Notes: generated from the letters alone by a model not told the origin. DNA of 47,832 nt from an uncultured Bacteroides sp. (GCF_902491285.1 NZ_CABUHK010000042.1:1-47832); one strand, 5' to 3'; positions 1-9,725 are shown, counted from the stretch's first letter. Numbers and translations: made by a program.

Positions 1-8
1 TAAGGTAT

Positions 9-365
9 ATGAAAAAGATTGAAGCTATTATCCGTAAAACCAAATTCGAGGACGTGAAAGATGCTCTTCTCGAAGCGGACATCGAATGGTTCTCTTATTA
101 TGATGTAAGAGGTATTGGGAAAGCACGCCAAGGACGCATCTACCGCGGTGTAGTCTATGACACCAGTACCATCGAACGAATACTTATCTCTATTGTCGTA
201 CGCGACAAGAATGCCGAGAAAACGGTGCAAGCCATCATCAAGGCCGCGCAAACCGGAGAAATAGGCGACGGACGTATCTTCGTCATCCCCATCGAGGATG
301 CCATCCGCATCCGCACTGCCGAACGCGGCGACATAGCCCTCTACAACGCCGAACAAGAACATTAA
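9..365 (+). CDS. glnK: P-II family nitrogen regulatory protein
   Basis: This is a small trimeric signalling protein that senses 2-oxoglutarate and ATP/ADP and gates ammonium uptake. It is 118 residues, close to the family's usual 112. The T-loop is visible at about 37-54 with Tyr45 followed by Arg-Gly and with Tyr50, the latter aligning with the uridylylated Tyr51 of E. coli GlnB. The B-loop TGEIGDGRIF lies near 82-91 and the C-loop IRIRTAERG near 100. The T-loop is one residue shorter than in E. coli. The gene sits 14 bp before the ammonium channel gene, the usual glnK-amtB pairing, so it probably blocks that channel when nitrogen is plentiful. The TAA at bases 1-3 may be the stop of an upstream gene of the same operon. 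Whether this protein is uridylylated cannot be told from the window. Confidence 0.95.
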   Translation: MKKIEAIIRKTKFEDVKDALLEADIEWFSYYDVRGIGKARQGRIYRGVVYDTSTIERILISIVVRDKNAEKTVQAIIKAAQTGEIGDGRIFVIPIEDAIRIRTAERGDIALYNAEQEH

Positions 366-379
366 ATATATAAATTATT

Positions 380-1819
380 ATGGATATAAAATATAAGAAA
401 CACAGCTTTACGAAGCTGTGGATAGCCACTACTATGTTCATTTTGTGCTGTTTTACTATGGATTTGTCAGCACAAGACACAGCCGCTGCCGATACTGTTG
501 CAGCAATTACAGAGACAATTACTGAAGTTTCAACACTCCCTGCCGAACCTACGGGAGAAGCTCCGGATACTATCGGCGAACTGGCTTTAGGATTAAATAC
601 GGTTTGGATGTTACTTGCAGCTATGCTCGTGTTCTTCATGCAACCGGGATTTGCCCTGGTAGAAGCAGGTTTCACAAGAGTAAAGAATACCGCCAATATT
701 CTGATGAAGAACTTTGTAGATTTTATGTTCGGCTCTCTACTTTACTGGTTTATCGGTTTCGGACTTATGTTCGGCGCAGGCGGATTCATCGGAATGCCCC
801 ACTTCTTCGACCTGTCTTTCATGGATAACGGGCTGCCCAAAGAAGGATTCCTTGTTTTCCAAACCGTATTCTGCGCCACTGCCGCTACCATTGTATCAGG
901 AGCAATGGCGGAACGTACGAAATTCTCCATGTATCTGGTTTATACAATCTTTATCAGTGTGCTGATTTACCCGATTTCCGGTCATTGGACTTGGGGCGGC
1001 GGTTGGCTGATGAACGGTGAAGCAGGTTCTTTTATGATGAACCTTTTCGGAACGACCTTCCATGATTTTGCAGGTTCCACTGTTGTTCACTCGGTAGGTG
1101 GATGGCTTGCCTTGGTAGGTGCCGCCATTCTTGGCCCGCGTATCGGCAAATACGGTAAAGACGGTAAATCAAGAGCTATTCCGGGACACAACCTAACAGT
1201 TGCCGCCCTGGGTGTATTTATCCTTTGGTTCGGATGGTTCGGATTCAATCCCGGTTCCCAGTTGGCAGCAAGTACCGAAGCAGATGCAAACGCAATCTCA
1301 CATGTATTCCTGACAACCAATCTTGCGGCCTGTGCCGGTGGTTTCTTCGCTCTGGTAATCAGTTGGATGAAGTATGGAAAACCCTCTTTGTCATTGACAC
1401 TGAATGGTGTACTGGCAGGCTTGGTAGGTATTACCGCAGGATGCGATGCCGTATCTCCCGCAGGAGCCGCGTTGATTGGTGCTATCTGTGGCGTTGTGAT
1501 GATATTCTCAGTTGACTTTATTGATAAAGTCCTGAAAATCGACGACCCGGTAGGCGCTTCTTCCGTACATGGTGTTTGCGGTTTCTTAGGAACGATTCTT
1601 ACAGGTTTGTTTTCCACCAGCGAAGGTCTGTTCTATGGATACGGTTTCGGATTCCTCGGAGCACAAATCTTCGGAGCACTTGTAGTCGGAATCTGGGCAG
1701 CAGGTATGGGATTCATCATCTTCAAGGCTCTTGATAAAATTCACGGTCTGCGCGTTCCGGCACGTGTCGAGGAAGAAGGACTTGATATTTACGAACACGG
1801 AGAATCCGCTTACAACTAA
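380..1819 (+). CDS. amtB: Ammonium transporter AmtB
   Basis: This is an inner-membrane ammonium channel of the Amt/Rh family, 479 residues with about eleven membrane helices. A cleavable signal peptide (about 1-31, ending LSAQ) is followed by a 35-residue Thr/Ala/Glu-rich extracytoplasmic stretch before the first helix, which E. coli AmtB lacks. The conserved DFAGSTVVH segment (Asp229, His237) and SSVHGVCGFLG (His397) give the conserved Asp and the twin histidines of the conduction pore. The gene lies just after glnK and before the glutamine synthetase gene, so uptake, sensing and assimilation are probably expressed together and induced under nitrogen limitation. Confidence 0.96.
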   Translation: MDIKYKKHSFTKLWIATTMFILCCFTMDLSAQDTAAADTVAAITETITEVSTLPAEPTGEAPDTIGELALGLNTVWMLLAAMLVFFMQPGFALVEAGFTRVKNTANILMKNFVDFMFGSLLYWFIGFGLMFGAGGFIGMPHFFDLSFMDNGLPKEGFLVFQTVFCATAATIVSGAMAERTKFSMYLVYTIFISVLIYPISGHWTWGGGWLMNGEAGSFMMNLFGTTFHDFAGSTVVHSVGGWLALVGAAILGPRIGKYGKDGKSRAIPGHNLTVAALGVFILWFGWFGFNPGSQLAASTEADANAISHVFLTTNLAACAGGFFALVISWMKYGKPSLSLTLNGVLAGLVGITAGCDAVSPAGAALIGAICGVVMIFSVDFIDKVLKIDDPVGASSVHGVCGFLGTILTGLFSTSEGLFYGYGFGFLGAQIFGALVVGIWAAGMGFIIFKALDKIHGLRVPARVEEEGLDIYEHGESAYN

Positions 1820-1877
1820 AAATGTCTGCTTATAAACTAATAAAACAGACTATATAGATTTAAAAACAGATTTCTAT

Positions 1878-1905
1878 CCCGGGCGGGTTTGACCGCCTTC
1901 CCGGG
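1878..1905 (+). promoter_or_regulatory. GC-rich hairpin between amtB and glnN
   Basis: In an otherwise AT-rich 146-bp gap an imperfect stem can form from CCCGGGCGG and CCGCCTTCCCGGG around a GTTTGA loop. No T-run follows, so it is more likely an mRNA-processing, stability or attenuation element that sets the amtB:glnN ratio than a full terminator. This role is inferred. Confidence 0.45.
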
Positions 1906-1965
1906 AACTATACAGAGAAAGATTATTTGCTCTAACATATTTAACAACAAATCAAATTAGGTATT

Positions 1966-4155
1966 ATGTCAAAACTAAGATTCAGAGTAGTAGAAACAGC
2001 TTTCAAGAAGAAAGCGGTTGAGGTAGCAACCCCTGTCGAACGCCCGTCGGAGTATTTCGCCAAGTACGTATTCAACAAGGAGAAGATGTTTAAATACCTT
2101 CCCAGCAAGGTATATAATGCACTGATTGACGCTATTGACAATGGTGCTCCGCTAGACCGCAGCATTGCCGACGAGGTAGCTGCCGGCATGAAGAAATGGG
2201 CTATCGAGATGGGAGTCACCCATTATACACACTGGTTTGCGCCGCTGACCGAAGGTACGGCAGAAAAACACGATGCTTTCGTAGAACATGACGGCAAAGG
2301 CGGCATGATGGAAGAATTTACGGGCAAGCTGCTTGTACAGCAGGAACCTGATGCTTCCTCTTTCCCGAACGGTGGTATCCGGAATACATTCGAAGCCCGT
2401 GGATACAGTGCCTGGGACCCTTCATCTCCTGCATTTATCGTAGACGACACTCTTTGTATCCCGACCGTATTTATCGCATATACCGGCGAAGCCCTCGACT
2501 ACAAAGCGCCGTTATTGAAAGCACTCCGTGCCGTAGATAAAGCAGCAGTAGACGTTTGTCACTACTTCAACCCGGAAGTGAAGAAAGTAGTTGCCTATTT
2601 GGGTTGGGAACAGGAATATTTCTTAGTGGACGAAGGTTTATATGCCGCACGCCCGGATTTGTTAATGACAGGCCGTACATTAATGGGACACGACAGCGCC
2701 AAAAACCAACAGTTGGAAGACCATTATTTCGGTGCTATCCCTACCCGTGTTGCCGCATTTATGAAAGACCTTGAAATTGAAGCTCTAAAACTGGGCATCC
2801 CCGTAAAGACCCGTCACAACGAGGTTGCACCCAACCAGTTTGAGTTAGCTCCCATCTTTGAAGAATGTAACCTGGCAAACGACCACAACTTGCTAATCAT
2901 GTCATTGATGCGTAAAGTAAGCCGTCGCCATGGCTTCCGCGTATTGCTTCATGAAAAGCCGTTCAAAGGCGTCAACGGTTCCGGCAAACACAATAACTGG
3001 TCATTGGGAACCGACACGGGCATCCTATTGATGGGTCCGGGCAAGACTCCTGAAGACAACTTGCGGTTCGTTACATTCGTAGTAAATACGCTAATGGCAG
3101 TTTATCATCATAACGGGTTACTGAAAGCATCTATCTCCAGTGCCACCAACGCCCACCGTTTAGGAGCGAATGAAGCACCGCCGGCAATTATTTCGTCTTT
3201 CCTGGGTAAGCAGTTGTCGCAAGTATTGGATCATATAGAAAACAGTACAAAGGATGACTTAATCAGCCTCAGCGGCAAACAGGGCATGAAACTGGATATT
3301 CCGCAGATTCCCGAATTGCTGATTGACAATACCGACCGGAACCGCACCTCTCCTTTCGCCTTCACCGGCAACCGTTTCGAGTTCCGTGCCGTAGGTTCCG
3401 AAGCAAACTGTGCTTCCGCCATGATTGCATTGAATGCAGCCGTAGCCCACCAGTTAACGAAATTCAAGAAAGACGTAGATGCCTTGATTGAAAAAGGAGA
3501 ACCGAAAATCTCTGCCATCCTCGAGATTATCCGCGGATACATCAAAGAGTGTAAAGCCATTCACTTTGACGGCAACGGTTACAGCGATGAATGGAAAAAA
3601 GAAGCAGCCCGCCGCGGTCTGGATTGTGAAACAAGCGTTCCTGTCATCTTCGACAACTACCTGAAACCGGAAACGATTGCCATGTTCGAAGCTACCGGCG
3701 TAATGACAAAAAAAGAACTGGAAGCCCGCAACGAAGTGAAATGGGAAACGTACACGAAGAAAATCCAGATTGAAGCCCGTGTACTGGGTGACTTGGCAAT
3801 GAACCATATCATCCCGGTAGCAACCCAGTATCAAACGGATTTGATTAATAACGTCTATAAGATGCAATCCCTGTTCCCGGCAGAAAAGGCAGCCAGGTTA
3901 TCCGCCAAGAACCTGGAACTTATCGAAGAGATTGCCGACCGTACCGCTTTCATCAAAGAGCATGTAGACGCAATGGTGGAAGCCCGTAAAGTGGCAAACA
4001 AGATTAAAAGCGAACGAGAAAAAGCCATTGCCTACCATGACACCATCACTCCGGCACTGGAAGAAATCCGTTACCACATCGACAAGCTGGAACTCATTGT
4101 CGACAACCAAATGTGGACGCTTCCGAAATACAGGGAACTATTATTCGTAAGATAG
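1966..4155 (+). CDS. glnN: Glutamine synthetase type III
   Basis: This enzyme makes glutamine from glutamate, ammonia and ATP. At 729 residues it matches the type III (GlnN) family first characterised in Bacteroides fragilis, much longer than the type I enzyme of about 470. Visible signatures include the catalytic stretch around KHNNWSLGTDTG (about 342-353) with the HNEVAPNQFELAP segment (about 279-291) and NRTSPFAFTGNRFEFR near 458-473. The long C-terminal helical region (about 590-700) is typical of the dodecameric type III enzyme. The start at 1966 follows an A-rich leader without a clear Shine-Dalgarno. It is the last gene of the glnK-amtB-glnN group and is followed by a 12-bp stem-loop. 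Confidence 0.96.
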   Translation: MSKLRFRVVETAFKKKAVEVATPVERPSEYFAKYVFNKEKMFKYLPSKVYNALIDAIDNGAPLDRSIADEVAAGMKKWAIEMGVTHYTHWFAPLTEGTAEKHDAFVEHDGKGGMMEEFTGKLLVQQEPDASSFPNGGIRNTFEARGYSAWDPSSPAFIVDDTLCIPTVFIAYTGEALDYKAPLLKALRAVDKAAVDVCHYFNPEVKKVVAYLGWEQEYFLVDEGLYAARPDLLMTGRTLMGHDSAKNQQLEDHYFGAIPTRVAAFMKDLEIEALKLGIPVKTRHNEVAPNQFELAPIFEECNLANDHNLLIMSLMRKVSRRHGFRVLLHEKPFKGVNGSGKHNNWSLGTDTGILLMGPGKTPEDNLRFVTFVVNTLMAVYHHNGLLKASISSATNAHRLGANEAPPAIISSFLGKQLSQVLDHIENSTKDDLISLSGKQGMKLDIPQIPELLIDNTDRNRTSPFAFTGNRFEFRAVGSEANCASAMIALNAAVAHQLTKFKKDVDALIEKGEPKISAILEIIRGYIKECKAIHFDGNGYSDEWKKEAARRGLDCETSVPVIFDNYLKPETIAMFEATGVMTKKELEARNEVKWETYTKKIQIEARVLGDLAMNHIIPVATQYQTDLINNVYKMQSLFPAEKAARLSAKNLELIEEIADRTAFIKEHVDAMVEARKVANKIKSEREKAIAYHDTITPALEEIRYHIDKLELIVDNQMWTLPKYRELLFVR

Positions 4156-4165
4156 AAAAAGAAAA

Positions 4166-4195
4166 ATGCCCGATGAAGATTTTTTCATCGGGCAT
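4166..4195. terminator. Terminator between convergent glnN and DUF308 gene
   Basis: This is a perfect 12-bp stem (ATGCCCGATGAA / TTCATCGGGCAT) with a 6-nt loop. The A-rich stretch on its left gives a clean T-run for minus-strand transcripts, so it is a good intrinsic terminator for the DUF308 gene. On the plus strand, where it follows glnN, no T-run follows the hairpin. Confidence 0.85.
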
Positions 4196-4273
4196 GGAAT
4201 AGAGATTATCTATTTCTTTTGTTGGTTGTTTTAAGTTTGCAGTGGAGGGGTGCCGTGAGGCAGTCCTCTTCTT

Positions 4274-4852
4274 TTATTCTACAATCTTCGCATCCTCAAT
4301 ATCATCATCATTGTGTATAACCGGAGTCTTCGGACGACGGCGTGCAAACTTAAACCAGTTTATCAATTCGGAAAGCGAATAAACCAAACTACTGATACCG
4401 ATAATGATAAATGCAGTATTGCGCACACCTGTCGGATTAAACAAAGCAACGATACCTGCAAGAAGAATCAAAACAGGAATCAGATAAAATGCTCCGGGAA
4501 CAGGCATCCAGCGACGAGCCGCAGACAGAGAAGCAATCTGTTGCACACCACCCATAATCAGAATAAACCCTAATAAGAACATCAGGACATCCGCAAAAAA
4601 CTCAGGCATCACAATCAACCAAAGTCCGAATAACAAGCTACCGATTCCTTCAATCGGGAAACGTGGAACGACTTCATCTTCCACCCTTTTCCGTCCGAAA
4701 TAACCAAAAAGACTAATAACACCGGGAATCAAAAAAGCGACTCCCACTGTAATAACAATATAACTGGCAGCCGCATTCGGCCAAATCACCAGGACCAAAC
4801 CTATCACGAGTGCAAAGAGAATACGAATAAGGGAATAATTAATTGTTTTCAT
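4274..4852 (-). CDS. DUF308 / HdeD-like membrane protein
   Basis: This 192-residue protein is almost all membrane helix, with about six segments in the two-fold repeat pattern of the DUF308/HdeD family. It ends in a charged cytoplasmic tail with the run NDDDIEDAK. HdeD in E. coli belongs to the acid-resistance island, but the biochemical role of the family is unknown and no catalytic residues stand out. It stands alone between two hairpins. On its own strand a TATATTCG motif about 43-50 bp upstream of the start is one base off the -7 consensus TAnnTTTG and may be its promoter. The family call is firm; the function is not. Confidence 0.85.
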   Translation of the reverse strand: MKTINYSLIRILFALVIGLVLVIWPNAAASYIVITVGVAFLIPGVISLFGYFGRKRVEDEVVPRFPIEGIGSLLFGLWLIVMPEFFADVLMFLLGFILIMGGVQQIASLSAARRWMPVPGAFYLIPVLILLAGIVALFNPTGVRNTAFIIIGISSLVYSLSELINWFKFARRRPKTPVIHNDDDIEDAKIVE

Positions 4853-5071
4853 AAATTCTATATTTTTTTCACCTAGTCTGTTTCAATACTTTTGCGAATA
4901 TAAGTGTTTCTACTGATATATAAAAATAACAAATAAACATTGTAATAAGTTCGTAACAAATTCACTATAGCTATCGCATCTCACAATTGGACGACCAGAC
5001 TGATGACGATATTTACCTTGCTGTCCGTTTGCTCCATAAAGATGAAAGCGGAAAAATAAAAGAGGAAAAAT

Positions 5072-7432
5072 TTAGTAGTTTATCACCTTGTCGCTGTTCG
5101 AAGACGTAACATACCAATCTGTATTAGTACTCTGATCATGTGCCCAATCCGCAAACTTACCATACGCCTCTGTTATCACAGTTCTTTCTTTCGGATAAGC
5201 AAATTTATCAGGGACACAAAGAGCCCATGTATTATTGACAGCCTTGATAACCTCAAGTACATTACTATCTGCCAACTGACCGTTCGCTGTTGCCGAGTTA
5301 AATTGGTTCAAATGAACTTCCGTCCTTTTTTCGCCAGTCCCCTGATAGGCTATGAAGAAGTCTAAATTATTTGTCACACTCGGAATGGATACGGCATTTT
5401 TAAGTTTAACCGTCATCTCAAGAGTATATACATCTGTAAGAGATGTACTTGCATTTCCAGTATTCAGCATAGGACGTTGTGTGCCTGTATACCCATATAC
5501 ATAATGTGCATCCCCAAACAAAGGTATGACAAGTTCACTGCTATTCGTCTCATATGACGCATTTTCAAATATACGGGAAGCAGACAAGGAACCGGCTCGT
5601 TGAGTTGCGCCCGCACCAAAGTCCACCGCTTCCACATTACTCTTATTTATTCCCAGTATTCTTAATCCGGCACCCAATTGCTTCACGGCACCAACTGCCC
5701 GAAGGTCAACTGTATATTTTAATTCTTTCACTTCATTACCGGCAGTGGGCAAAGTCACATTCAATACAATATCATTGAAATCATAGTCGCCTGCTTTCGG
5801 ATAATTATCTTCGAAAGCATAAGAATAAACGGCATTTCTAATCTCTACATCGTCGGGGTTATCATCAGAATCATAACCTTCTCTTATACATCCATTTTTA
5901 TCCTCATCAGCAGGAAGCAGAAAATCAGCTTTTCCCGGATTGCAATAGGTAGCGGAGTTTTGCAATCCCTTATACACCAGCCAATCAAAAGCAGACCATT
6001 CCCATTGTGCCGTACCGTGAGATGTCTGGTCTTTTATTTCGCAAATAATATTATTCGTTATTTTAAAATCGGAATATGGCAATTCTGAAACATTACCTAC
6101 TATTTCATCAATCTTCAATAAAGCCTTTCCAACAGTAGGGCCCAAAATATATTTGCATAAATCAGCCTTCTCGCAAACCAACATAGACTGTGCTTCCATC
6201 TCAATCTTGCCATTACTCCCATTTCTGCTTAGTTCTCCGCAAATAGCCTCAGAAGTATGCCCCATCAGCAGTTCACCAAACTGGAATTTATTTTCGACTT
6301 TGATATGACAGCCATTTTTGATAGACGTATTATTGTTCCCCTCTATGTCTTCAGCCCCAATAAAACCATGATTCACCAACATCATGCCATTGGTAGAAGC
6401 CATATACTTATCCAATTCAAGTTCTCCATAATTATAGAATTCACCTACACCCCCATTAAAATCTAAAACCGAACAATTAATATTTCCCGCATTGTAGTTC
6501 TTGCATCCAGCAGAACCATTTGTTATTCGGATATCTCCATCACCTTTGATACTTCCACCTTTCAACACAGTCATATATGAAGCGGCAGTTAATATTAAAC
6601 TTGCATCATCATCTATTTCTATTTTTCCTCCATCTTCTACTATAACCTCTGTGATATTATCAAACTGAACCGAATTGTTAATAACCCACGTGCTATTATT
6701 GGGAATAATTACTTTCACTGTCTGAGCTCCCCCACTAGTTCCGCTATTCTTAAATCCTGCTTTAAAAGTATTTCCTTCCCCAATCTTAAACCAACGCTCA
6801 CTTTGGCCGAAAACAGGAAATTGGTCATAGTTACCACCCCATCCAGCGTCTGCACCAAGATCCCATCCTGGTTGTATAACAGTAGCTTCTGTCATTTTAC
6901 CAGCAATAAACTCTGCTGTATAAGGAGCTTCCATGGTAGGTATTCCTCCCATTGTCACACCCCGTGACGTAGAACGTGCAGATATATCTTTATCTCCGAA
7001 ATAAGCTCTTACCTCCCCATTTTGAATCGTTACCGGCTGCACAAGATAATGTCCTTCCTTATCCACACGTGCAACAAATACTTTATCGAGTGCGGTCGCA
7101 CAGTCCATCACGACATCTAAAGAGGCGTTTTGATTCACAGTACCTTCCGCCAACAGTTTGGCATTGCTTTCCGGATTTAACGGATTCGCATCAAATATCC
7201 GTATCGGATAATCCTCTCCCAAATCACCGTCCACCGCAACGTGCGCAGTCACACTGCGGGCCATAGTCCAATCTCCGTCAGGATCGATATTCTTTACCGG
7301 AAAAGTTTCTTCGTAAATCTGTCTCAGTTGGTCTGCGTTAAACAGGTTTTTCTCATTATCCACGCAACTGATAAAAGTGGCAGAGGTTGCCAATAACGAA
7401 AAGGTCAACGCTTTTGCAATGTTTTGTTTCAT
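5072..7432 (-). CDS. LruC-domain (DUF4842) surface lipoprotein
   Basis: This is a 786-residue lipoprotein. The signal peptide ends in the lipobox FIS-Cys23, followed by VDNEK, so it is lipidated and, by the acidic-residue export rule of Bacteroides, possibly surface exposed. The middle (about 200-500) is Asn/Gly-rich with short beta-strand repeats reminiscent of beta-helix or autotransporter-like folds. The C-terminal quarter (about 540-786) contains the motif AFEDNYPKAGDYDFNDIV that marks the LruC / DUF4842 domain. The substrate or partner of the family is not known; a matrix or adhesion role is a guess. It is transcribed alone from a promoter at 7506-7513. Confidence 0.85.
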   Translation of the reverse strand: MKQNIAKALTFSLLATSATFISCVDNEKNLFNADQLRQIYEETFPVKNIDPDGDWTMARSVTAHVAVDGDLGEDYPIRIFDANPLNPESNAKLLAEGTVNQNASLDVVMDCATALDKVFVARVDKEGHYLVQPVTIQNGEVRAYFGDKDISARSTSRGVTMGGIPTMEAPYTAEFIAGKMTEATVIQPGWDLGADAGWGGNYDQFPVFGQSERWFKIGEGNTFKAGFKNSGTSGGAQTVKVIIPNNSTWVINNSVQFDNITEVIVEDGGKIEIDDDASLILTAASYMTVLKGGSIKGDGDIRITNGSAGCKNYNAGNINCSVLDFNGGVGEFYNYGELELDKYMASTNGMMLVNHGFIGAEDIEGNNNTSIKNGCHIKVENKFQFGELLMGHTSEAICGELSRNGSNGKIEMEAQSMLVCEKADLCKYILGPTVGKALLKIDEIVGNVSELPYSDFKITNNIICEIKDQTSHGTAQWEWSAFDWLVYKGLQNSATYCNPGKADFLLPADEDKNGCIREGYDSDDNPDDVEIRNAVYSYAFEDNYPKAGDYDFNDIVLNVTLPTAGNEVKELKYTVDLRAVGAVKQLGAGLRILGINKSNVEAVDFGAGATQRAGSLSASRIFENASYETNSSELVIPLFGDAHYVYGYTGTQRPMLNTGNASTSLTDVYTLEMTVKLKNAVSIPSVTNNLDFFIAYQGTGEKRTEVHLNQFNSATANGQLADSNVLEVIKAVNNTWALCVPDKFAYPKERTVITEAYGKFADWAHDQSTNTDWYVTSSNSDKVINY

Positions 7433-7505
7433 AATCTCTAAATGCTTTAGTTCGTTTTATTTATGCGAAAAATCGATCACCCCTAATATGCTGATAATCT
7501 GCCAG

Positions 7506-7513
7506 CAAAGATA
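7506..7513 (-). promoter_or_regulatory. -7 box for the LruC-domain gene
   Basis: The minus strand reads TATCTTTG here, a perfect match to the Bacteroides -7 consensus TAnnTTTG, about 75 bp before the start codon at 7432. An AT-rich stretch lies at the -33 position, with no exact TTTG. Confidence 0.7.
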
Positions 7514-7556
7514 ATTGTATTTGTAGACATAAAATAAAAAAAGACCATATTTTTCT

Positions 7557-7601
7557 GAAGTGCCCCCTAAAAGTTAGACAAAAACTTTTAGGGGGCACTT
7601 C
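7557..7601. terminator. Perfect 19-bp palindromic terminator, IS-end-like
   Basis: The arms GAAGTGCCCCCTAAAAGTT and their exact complement face each other across a 7-nt loop (AGACAAA). It lies 34 bp after the stop of the SLC13 gene, and on that strand is followed by a T/A-rich run, so it should terminate that gene. The arm sequence with GTTAGACA resembles the termini of IS3-family (IS150-type) elements placed head to head with nothing between them. Confidence 0.8.
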
Positions 7602-7634
7602 AATTCAATACAGCCTTCATATTTTCTTCTTTAA

Positions 7635-9494
7635 TCAAAAGGGGAAGATTAAAGGTAAAACAAATATCATCACAATCCCCATAACAATCTGCAATGGTAA
7701 TCCAACCTTTACATAATCCATAAAAGTATATTGTCCGGCAGGCATTACCAATGCATTAGGCGGTGTAGAGAATGGAGAAGCAAAACACATGCTTGCCCCC
7801 ACCGTCACGGCAAACAGGAATGGAACCGGGCAGACTCCGATTTGTATGGCACTCTGCAAAGCAATCGGCGCAAGCAATACTGCCGTAGCCGTATTACTGA
7901 TAAACATAGTCATCAACGATGTCGTGAAATAAATACCTGCCATTAATGCCAAAGGCCCATAAGTCCCCAAACCATTGACCAAAGTGTTTGATATATACTC
8001 CGAAGCCCCTGTTTTCTCCAAAGCCAAAGACATGGGAAGCATGGCGGCAATCAATACGATACTTTCCCAATTAATCGTTTTATAGGCAGCTTCCACATTC
8101 CGGAAACATCCGGTCAAGACCATCAATATGCCCGCTATCATTACGGCAGTAACCGGAGCAACCGGAATAAAGTCGAATACCATCATTGCCACCATCAACA
8201 CCATGATAGCGGCAGCTACCGGAGCCTTATAATCCAAAGTAACTTTAGCCGCCTCTGCCAAAGGCTGTCCTAAAACGACCCAATCGGAATCTTCCTTGCT
8301 GAGACGCGCTATGTTGTTCCACGTACCCTGCACTAAAAGAACATCACCGCTATGAATCCGTTCATTACCCAAATCCTGCAATAAATATTCTTTTTTACGA
8401 CGAATCCCCAATACATTGACATTAAATAAATCACGGAATCCGGCTTCTTTGATGGTTTGGTTTATCAAATTGGATGCCGGCATTAATACTATTTCCGCAA
8501 TCCCTATGTCATAGAAATCAAGAGAATTTGTTGAGCTTTTTGTTTCCTCAGTTGCATGGTCGTCCAATATTTCCAATAGATAATCCTCTGCAAACAATTG
8601 AATCTTTTCAAAGTCGCCCGTTATATATAGAATATCTTCTGCCTGCAACACAGTGTCCGGTGCCGCAAACTTCTGCGTGATAGTTTTCAGAAAACGATGC
8701 TGTGACGCATCCCCACGACGGACTTCTATAATATTAAGCCCATATTTGCGGCGGATATCCAAATCAATAATCGTCTTACCCAAAAGATGTGACTCCCCTA
8801 TCACCTGCAAACGGAATAAATTACTTGAAAGTCCGTATTCATTGACCAATTGCTTCAGTGATTTACCCGAACGGGAATTGTCATCCTTCTTTCCTTTCTT
8901 GGAAAGAAACCATTTACTAAGCGGCATCAACACCAGTGTACCGACAGCTACACAAACAAGACCTACCGGCAGGAACGAGAAGAAAGAAAGCGGTTCGAGC
9001 CCGGCTGAAGTCAGTGTGTTTTGTATCACAAGGTTCGGTGGAGTACCGATTAAAGTCATCATACCACCCATACTGCTTGCGAAAGCCAACGGCATCAGCA
9101 ACCTGCTCGGATTCATTCCGGCACTCATCGCCAGGCTGACCACAATAGGAAGCATCAGCGCCACCGTTCCGGTATTGCTGACAAACGCACCAATGGCAGA
9201 AGTCACCAGCATGACCAATAGGAACAGGCGTGTTTCACTCGTTCCCGCAAGTTTAAGGATACGGGAACTTATCATTTTTGCCAGCCCTGTCTGGAAAATA
9301 GCCCCGCCTACCACAAACAATCCAATCATCATAATGACTACCGAATTGGAAAAACCGGAAAGAGCTTCATCGGGGGTTAATATCTGAAAAATGAGTAAGG
9401 CCACCAACGCACAGAGCGCCACAATATCCGAACGAATCTTACCGTTCACGAAAAAGATAGCCGAAAGAACGAGAATAATAATGGTTATTAACAT
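7635..9494 (-). CDS. SLC13/DASS-type anion permease with two TrkA-C domains
   Basis: This 619-residue inner-membrane carrier belongs to the ArsB/NhaD/SLC13 superfamily. Membrane helices fill residues 1-200 and 400-619. Between them lie two RCK-C (TrkA-C) domains at about 210-290 and 310-385, which in other proteins bind small ligands and gate transport. The duplicated motif pairs SNTGTVALMLPI (about 105-116) and SNTATAVLLAPI (about 532-543) are the re-entrant hairpin signatures that bind Na+ and anion in this family. Substrate (sulfate, dicarboxylate or other anion) cannot be fixed from sequence. The gene stands alone with a strong terminator behind it and a long AT-rich region in front. Confidence 0.88.
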   Translation of the reverse strand: MLITIIILVLSAIFFVNGKIRSDIVALCALVALLIFQILTPDEALSGFSNSVVIMMIGLFVVGGAIFQTGLAKMISSRILKLAGTSETRLFLLVMLVTSAIGAFVSNTGTVALMLPIVVSLAMSAGMNPSRLLMPLAFASSMGGMMTLIGTPPNLVIQNTLTSAGLEPLSFFSFLPVGLVCVAVGTLVLMPLSKWFLSKKGKKDDNSRSGKSLKQLVNEYGLSSNLFRLQVIGESHLLGKTIIDLDIRRKYGLNIIEVRRGDASQHRFLKTITQKFAAPDTVLQAEDILYITGDFEKIQLFAEDYLLEILDDHATEETKSSTNSLDFYDIGIAEIVLMPASNLINQTIKEAGFRDLFNVNVLGIRRKKEYLLQDLGNERIHSGDVLLVQGTWNNIARLSKEDSDWVVLGQPLAEAAKVTLDYKAPVAAAIMVLMVAMMVFDFIPVAPVTAVMIAGILMVLTGCFRNVEAAYKTINWESIVLIAAMLPMSLALEKTGASEYISNTLVNGLGTYGPLALMAGIYFTTSLMTMFISNTATAVLLAPIALQSAIQIGVCPVPFLFAVTVGASMCFASPFSTPPNALVMPAGQYTFMDYVKVGLPLQIVMGIVMIFVLPLIFPF

Positions 9495-9725
9495 AAGTGT
9501 AATTAAATGATTATTTTATTCTGACTTTATCAAAGACCAATTCAGGCAGACAAAATAGAAAATATTCCCACTTGATAAAAACAAATTAGATATGTTTTCA
9601 GTTCCTAACACCAAACAAGAAACAAACAACACCATAAGTGACTTACTAATAAGCTACATTAAGTTGATTACCGGGCACTCACTATCTTCACCACACTTCA
9701 ATCAACTTAAAATGAAACAGTTATT

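Noticed and set aside
4963..5070. Coding-looking stretch (plus strand QLDDQTDDDIYLAVRLL; minus strand MEQTDSKVNIVISLVVQL)
   Set aside because: Both frames are short and start-less or only 18 codons; possibly an old gene scrap, but nothing supports a call.
8653..9387. Long open frame opposite the SLC13 gene
   Set aside because: It is antisense to a strong membrane-carrier gene, rich in Ser/Pro/Arg, and matches no family.
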